A program made the translations under genes and the position numbers. Positions 60,647 to 64,000 of a stretch of DNA of 64,000 bases are shown piece after piece. Under the pieces are notes generated by a model, which saw only the letters and a program-made list of their open reading frames with translations, was not told the origin of the DNA and ran no database searches. Origin of the DNA: Rossellomorea sp. SC111 (GTDB lineage Bacteria; Bacillota; Bacilli; Bacillales; Bacillaceae_B); contig NZ_JANIOC010000010.1 in the NCBI RefSeq assembly GCF_024733565.1, positions 145,791 to 209,790 of the forward strand, given 5' to 3'. How positions within the stretch are numbered: position 1 is the stretch's first letter; each line of letters begins with the position of its first letter.

Positions 60647-61448
60647 GAATATCATAAAGATTCATTCCAAAACATTTTACAGAGCTTTTTCCTTACTGCC
60701 GAAAGACCAAAAGAAGGCTGTATGGGCTGTGTATGCCTTTTGCCGCAAAGTAGATGATATCGTTGACGAGGGCACGAATCCTTCAGAGGAATTACGGCGA
60801 TTCGAAATGGAATTTGAGTCGTATTTAACCGGCTATTATCCTCAAAATGAGCCGATGTGGATTGCGCTGGATGATGTGTTTAAACGGTTTAATATGGATG
60901 TTCAAGCTTTCCGGGACATGATAAAGGGGCAAAGGATGGACCTTGGTGAAAGGGTGTACGTGAAAATGGATGATGTTCTTGATTATTCCTATCATGTAGC
61001 GAGCACTGTGGGTTTAATGCTCCTGCCCATCCTTGCCCCAGGGAAAGAGCAGCTATTGAGGGAAGATGGGATCTATCTTGGGTATGCCATGCAGCTGACG
61101 AATATCTTAAGAGATATCGGAGAGGATCTTGAAAGGGGCAGATTATACATCCCTCAGGATCTTTTAGTGAAATATGAATATACCGTAACGGATTTAAAAG
61201 AACACAGAATAAACGACGCCTTTCAGTCCATATGGGAAGAAATGGCCAGACTTGCGGAAGATTACTATAAAAAAGCTTTTCGTACCATGAATCTTTATCC
61301 TGTGTACTCGAGAACCCCGGTTAAAGGTGCTGCCCTATTATACAGGGCGATTCTTTCCGAGGTTAGAAATAGTCACTATAATGTTTTTTCCAAGAAGCAT
61401 TTCGTATCAAAAGATGTAAAAGAGAAAATCATATCATCCATTTCATAA
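60612..61448 (+). CDS. crtM: 4,4'-diapophytoene (dehydrosqualene) synthase
   Basis: 278 residues, squalene/phytoene synthase family. ATG 60612 gives MNKILEAYDHCENIIKIHSKTFYRAFSLLP, the expected N-terminus; AAGGAAGG lies about 12 bases upstream and the start overlaps the previous gene. The Asp-rich motifs are Asp48-Asp49-x-x-Asp52 (CRKVDDIVDEG) and NILRDIGEDLERGR near 170. It condenses two farnesyl diphosphates. The gene takes the genomic place of B. subtilis yisP, a degenerate homologue. Confidence 0.9.
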   Translation: MNKILEAYDHCENIIKIHSKTFYRAFSLLPKDQKKAVWAVYAFCRKVDDIVDEGTNPSEELRRFEMEFESYLTGYYPQNEPMWIALDDVFKRFNMDVQAFRDMIKGQRMDLGERVYVKMDDVLDYSYHVASTVGLMLLPILAPGKEQLLREDGIYLGYAMQLTNILRDIGEDLERGRLYIPQDLLVKYEYTVTDLKEHRINDAFQSIWEEMARLAEDYYKKAFRTMNLYPVYSRTPVKGAALLYRAILSEVRNSHYNVFSKKHFVSKDVKEKIISSIS

Positions 61449-61494
61449 ATAAGCTCGTATGGAGGCTGCCCAGATGCCTTCCATATGAGCTTAT
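61448..61494 (+). terminator. terminator after crtM
   Basis: Long hairpin ATAAGCTCGTATGGAGGC/GCCTTCCATATGAGCTTAT starting at the stop codon; the downstream T run is weak. Confidence 0.75.
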
Positions 61495-61520
61495 TGTTGT
61501 CTAGCCTCCATTTTGGAAAA

Positions 61521-61548
61521 GAAAAAAGAGCCGCAAAAAGCAGCTCTT
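61521..61548 (-). terminator. terminator of glnK-amtB
   Basis: AGAGC/GCTCT plus flanking A/T pairs form a hairpin; the minus strand then reads a T-rich tail. Confidence 0.7.
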
Positions 61549-61555
61549 CCTCAAA

Positions 61556-62941
61556 TTAGATTGTATTCCGTTGCTTCATGTCACTTGCTTTTCCCGTTCC
61601 GATCGAGTTCAATCGTTCGACTAAGTCAGATCCGAATGGAGAAGCGGAAGAGACGTTCGACTCTAACACCGTATCCTTTAATTCATAGGCGTTGGAGCCA
61701 TGCTCTGTAAAATCCAGTCCTGAAAGTTCTTCTTCGCGGGAAACGCGAATGCTTGATACCCTCGTTACGATGAATAGGAATCCTCCAACGCTGACAGATG
61801 TCCAGACGATGACGGCCAACACCCCGAGGGCTTGAGTGGCGACCAAAGCAGCACCTCCACCGTATAAAAGCCCGTTCTGAACATCGAATAATCCGACAGC
61901 GACAGTACCCCATATTCCACAAATTCCGTGAACGGCAATTGCTCCAACCGGATCATCGACTTTCAATTTCGAATCGATTAGTGTGACGGCTTCAACCAGA
62001 ATGACTCCGGCAATCAGGCCGATAATCAGGGAACCTGCCAGTGATACATTGGCACATCCGGCAGTGATTCCTACAAGTCCGCCGAGGGCACCATTTAATG
62101 TAAGGGAGGGATCAATTCGCTTAAACCGGATCAACGTGTAAAAAGCGGATGAAAGAATGGCGGCGGAAGCTGAAAATAAGGTCGTCGTGATGACATGTGG
62201 GACAAGGGAGGGATCAGCGGCAAGGCTGCTTCCCCCATTAAATCCGAACCAGCCGAACCAGAGGATGAACACACCGAGTGCCCCGATCGGAATATTATGG
62301 CCAGGGATGACATTCACATTTCCTTTGCTGTATTTTCCAACACGGGCTCCAAGGAATAAGACCGTGATGAACGCGCCAACTGCACCTGTTAAATGGACGA
62401 CAGTAGATCCGGCAAAATCGACGAAACCAAGCTCGGAAAGCCAGCCTCCGCCCCATACCCAATGTCCGACGATCGGATAGATGATTCCTGTCATGGCAAT
62501 GGTCAGAAGGATATAGCTTTTGAGTTTCATGCGTTCGGCCACGGCACCGGAAATGATCGTAGCACATGTAGCGGCAAATACGGATTGAAATAAGAAGAAT
62601 CCGATGTCTTCCCGTCCTGATAGGAAAAAGCTGTCCGTACCAATGACGCCACCTGATGACCCTCCGAACATGAACCCGAATCCTACGATGAAATAAAGAA
62701 CAGAAGCTATGGCGACAGTTAAGAAGTTTTTCATGAGGATATTAAGGGAGTTCTTGGCACGGGTGAATCCGGTCTCTACCATGGCGAATCCGGCGTGCAT
62801 GAAGAACACAAGGACTGCAGCGATCATGACCCACAGAGAGTCGACGGATGCTTGAACAGATTCTGCGGTAGGGGGCGCAGCGAAAGCGGTAGTGCTCACA
62901 AAAAGTGATAGAAACAGAAGTGACGAAATTTTTTTAATCAA
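61556..62941 (-). CDS. amtB: ammonium transporter AmtB/NrgA
   Basis: 461 residues. The TTG at 62941 is the start, with GGAGGG 6 bases upstream; the preceding codons belong to the glnK end. A signal-peptide-like helix (about 1-20, SLLFLSLFVSTTAFA) precedes eleven Amt helices. Family signatures are FFMHAGFAMVETGFTRAKN and FAGSTVVHLTGAVGAF, with the channel His in VAVHGICGIWGTVAVG. It conducts ammonium at low external nitrogen and is gated by the PII protein encoded just upstream. Confidence 0.95.
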   Translation of the reverse strand: MIKKISSLLFLSLFVSTTAFAAPPTAESVQASVDSLWVMIAAVLVFFMHAGFAMVETGFTRAKNSLNILMKNFLTVAIASVLYFIVGFGFMFGGSSGGVIGTDSFFLSGREDIGFFLFQSVFAATCATIISGAVAERMKLKSYILLTIAMTGIIYPIVGHWVWGGGWLSELGFVDFAGSTVVHLTGAVGAFITVLFLGARVGKYSKGNVNVIPGHNIPIGALGVFILWFGWFGFNGGSSLAADPSLVPHVITTTLFSASAAILSSAFYTLIRFKRIDPSLTLNGALGGLVGITAGCANVSLAGSLIIGLIAGVILVEAVTLIDSKLKVDDPVGAIAVHGICGIWGTVAVGLFDVQNGLLYGGGAALVATQALGVLAVIVWTSVSVGGFLFIVTRVSSIRVSREEELSGLDFTEHGSNAYELKDTVLESNVSSASPFGSDLVERLNSIGTGKASDMKQRNTI

Positions 62942-62975
62942 TGGAATCCCTCCAGTATTGGTTTGGTAAAGCGAT

Positions 62976-63317
62976 TTACAAAACGGCTTTTTTACCTCGT
63001 TCGCCTGTACGGATGCGAATGACATCTTCGACAGGATAGATGAAGATCTTTCCGTCTCCTACGGTTTCCGTACTGCAATGTTCAACGATGAGATCAATGA
63101 TGTCTTCCACCTGACCATCATCGATGATCATTTCCACCTTTACGCGGGGGACTAACTGCAGTTCAAATTTATTCCCCCTGAAAATCCCCTGCTTACCTTT
63201 CTGCTTTCCACACCCAGCAGCCTCTGATACAGTCAGGCCGCTGAATCCACGAAGACATAATGCTTCTCGCAGGGATAGAAATGCTTCTGCACGAATAATC
63301 GCTTCCACTTTTTTCAA
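62976..63317 (-). CDS. glnK: PII nitrogen regulatory protein GlnK/NrgB
   Basis: 113 residues, standard PII length. TTG 63317 follows GGAGGAAATCACA at correct spacing. Features are VEAIIRAEAFLSLREALCLRGFSGLTV, the T-loop entry GCGKQKGKQGIFRGNKFELQL (no Tyr at the usual uridylylation site, as in Bacillus NrgB) and the C-terminal signature GDGKIFIYPVEDVIRIRTGE. Gene order glnK-amtB is reversed from nrgAB of B. subtilis. Confidence 0.94.
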   Translation of the reverse strand: MKKVEAIIRAEAFLSLREALCLRGFSGLTVSEAAGCGKQKGKQGIFRGNKFELQLVPRVKVEMIIDDGQVEDIIDLIVEHCSTETVGDGKIFIYPVEDVIRIRTGERGKKAVL

Positions 63318-63354
63318 TGTGATTTCCTCCTTTTGTAATTTTAGTCTTTTTTCA

Positions 63355-63371
63355 TGTTAGGTTTTATGACA
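63355..63371. promoter_or_regulatory. TnrA/GlnR box upstream of glnK-amtB
   Basis: TGTTAGGTTTTATGACA fits the 17-bp consensus TGTNANATTTTNTNACA at all but one fixed position. It lies 38 bp before the TTG start and about 17-20 bp upstream of a TAAAAT-like -10, suiting TnrA activation under nitrogen limitation. Confidence 0.75.
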
Positions 63372-63522
63372 TGAATAAGTTATATCATTTATCATATTCA
63401 GAAAATAACAAAAGTTCAAGTATTAATTTGTAATGAAAGCGTTTTTATGTAAAAAAACGTAACATTTGTGAATGAGGGCGTTTTCATTTGGAGAAAGGGA
63501 CAAAAGAGTTTATTTAAAAATA

Positions 63523-63742
63523 TCCGGACGATCATTCGAAATCGTTCGGATTTATCATTTAGCTGTTTACGTAAATACTGTTGGTTTTGGATGTAGTGAG
63601 TGCTGGTTGATTTCCGCTCCAGTTGCTCGCTTTCCGCGGGGCTGGCGGTGAGCCTCCTCGGGCTAAAGCCCTGCGGGGTCTCTCCTGTCCAGCGTTTCCC
63701 GCAGGAGTCGAGCAACTTCCGCTCCAATCAACTTTCCAAGGT
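63523..63742 (-). repeat. structured palindromic repeat, family A copy 3 (no inner module)
   Basis: The reverse complement repeats copy 2 (19676-20024) almost base for base, including the 70-bp flank with AACCAACAGTATTTACGTAA, but lacks the 127-bp inner module. CGAACGAT-type inverted repeats lie on both sides (about 63523-63557 and 63750-63803). Non-coding. Confidence 0.75.
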
Positions 63743-63851
63743 AAGTCAAAAAAAACCGAACGATCATTCGAATTTCTATAATGAAATCGAATTCGTTCGG
63801 AATTTTATTGTTTTTTTGTAAAAGCATATAATTGGTATTTTGCAGTTTCTA

Positions 63852-63923
63852 GCTTTTGATTGGAGTGCAAGACGAAGACTCCTACGGGAAAAGCGGAATA
63901 GGTAAGACCCCGCAGGAACGTCA
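63852..63923 (+). repeat. structured palindromic repeat, family B copy 2, interrupted
   Basis: Begins GCTTTTGATTGGAGTGCA and follows the reverse complement of 19298-19429 for about 72 bases, then stops at the edge of the IS3-family end at 63924. Confidence 0.7.
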
Positions 63924-64000
63924 TGAGTTGCACCCCTATTGTTGGACACCCCAACCAACAATAGGAGGTACCAGCACATATGGCCAAGTTTACTCAAGAA
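63924..64000 (+). mobile_element. left end of an IS3-family (IS150-group) insertion sequence
   Basis: TGAGTTGCACCCCTATTG resembles the IS150-type terminal repeat (TGTACTGCACCC... from memory). An inverted repeat TATTGTTGG/CCAACAATA lies directly inside the end. The element continues beyond the window; the right end and target duplication cannot be seen. Confidence 0.7.
63980..64000 (+). CDS. IS3-family transposase OrfA, first seven codons
   Basis: ATG 63980 after ATAGGAGG opens MAKFTQE, like the N-terminal HTH protein (OrfA) of IS150-group elements. Truncated by the window edge. Confidence 0.6.

Noticed and set aside
63416..63821. Reading frames across the right-end repeats
   Set aside because: Same repeat-derived frames; one carries the same QNQQYLRKQL string produced by the shared flank.

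Overview
The window is a low-GC Gram-positive chromosome segment from an endospore-forming Bacillaceae member. The evidence is the AGGAGG-type ribosome sites with frequent TTG/GTG starts, the spore genes (gerP operon, cotH, a LysM/GH18 cortex hydrolase), comK, and long collinearity with Bacillus subtilis: hmoB, hemE-hemH-hemY, yhgD-yhgE, yhfH-yhfI, lplJ, lcfB, yhfN, comK/yhzC, yhjD, yhjE-sipV, addB-addA, yisB, gerPA-F, yisK, yisL, yisN, asnO. A C30 carotenoid operon sits where B. subtilis has yisP. This would fit a pigmented marine-type Bacillus/Rossellomorea, but I cannot name the species from sequence alone.

Layout. 1-1.5 kb: tail of a LuxR-type response regulator, a cysteine-hydrolase-fold protein lacking its cysteine, and the heme monooxygenase HmoB. 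1.6-2.2 kb: a MITE-like element and a structured repeat. 2.3-5.9 kb: the coproporphyrin-dependent heme genes. 6-15.5 kb: spore hydrolase, the TetR/YhgE pair with three matching 23-bp operators, a YtkA-like lipoprotein, lipoate ligase, and fatty acyl-CoA ligase behind a FadR box. 15.6-19.2 kb: enoyl-CoA hydratase, serine hydrolase and an MDR dehydrogenase. 19.2-20.1 kb: two more structured repeats. 20.1-24.9 kb: a CitA/DcuS-type kinase broken by an in-frame stop, its response regulator, a 2-hydroxycarboxylate transporter and an AEC transporter. 25-32 kb: YeeE-type thiosulfate transporter, CotH, XRE-cupin regulator with azlCD, M48 peptidase, DUF421 protein and an IDEAL protein. 32-42 kb: comK, yhjD, S9 peptidase, yhjE-sipV, an HD-GYP protein, a secreted nuclease, an acetyltransferase and an MFS permease. 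42-49.8 kb: addBA and an HNH protein. 49.8-52 kb: gerP operon behind a sigma-K promoter. 52-57.3 kb: DUF418 protein, yisK, yisL, yisN and asnO. 57.5-61.5 kb: carotenoid operon. 61.5-63.4 kb: amtB-glnK behind a TnrA-type box. 63.4-64 kb: repeats, one interrupted by the left end of an IS3-family element.

The most interesting signals are three exact 11-bp-period repeats at the carotenoid promoter that look like an operator for a CarH/LitR-type photoreceptor, a collagen-like tail on GerPB, a 23-bp operator family around yhgD/yhgE, the split sensor kinase, and nested palindromic repeats in which one repeat module appears inserted into another with a 5-bp duplication. I found no CRISPR array, prophage or rRNA/tRNA gene.
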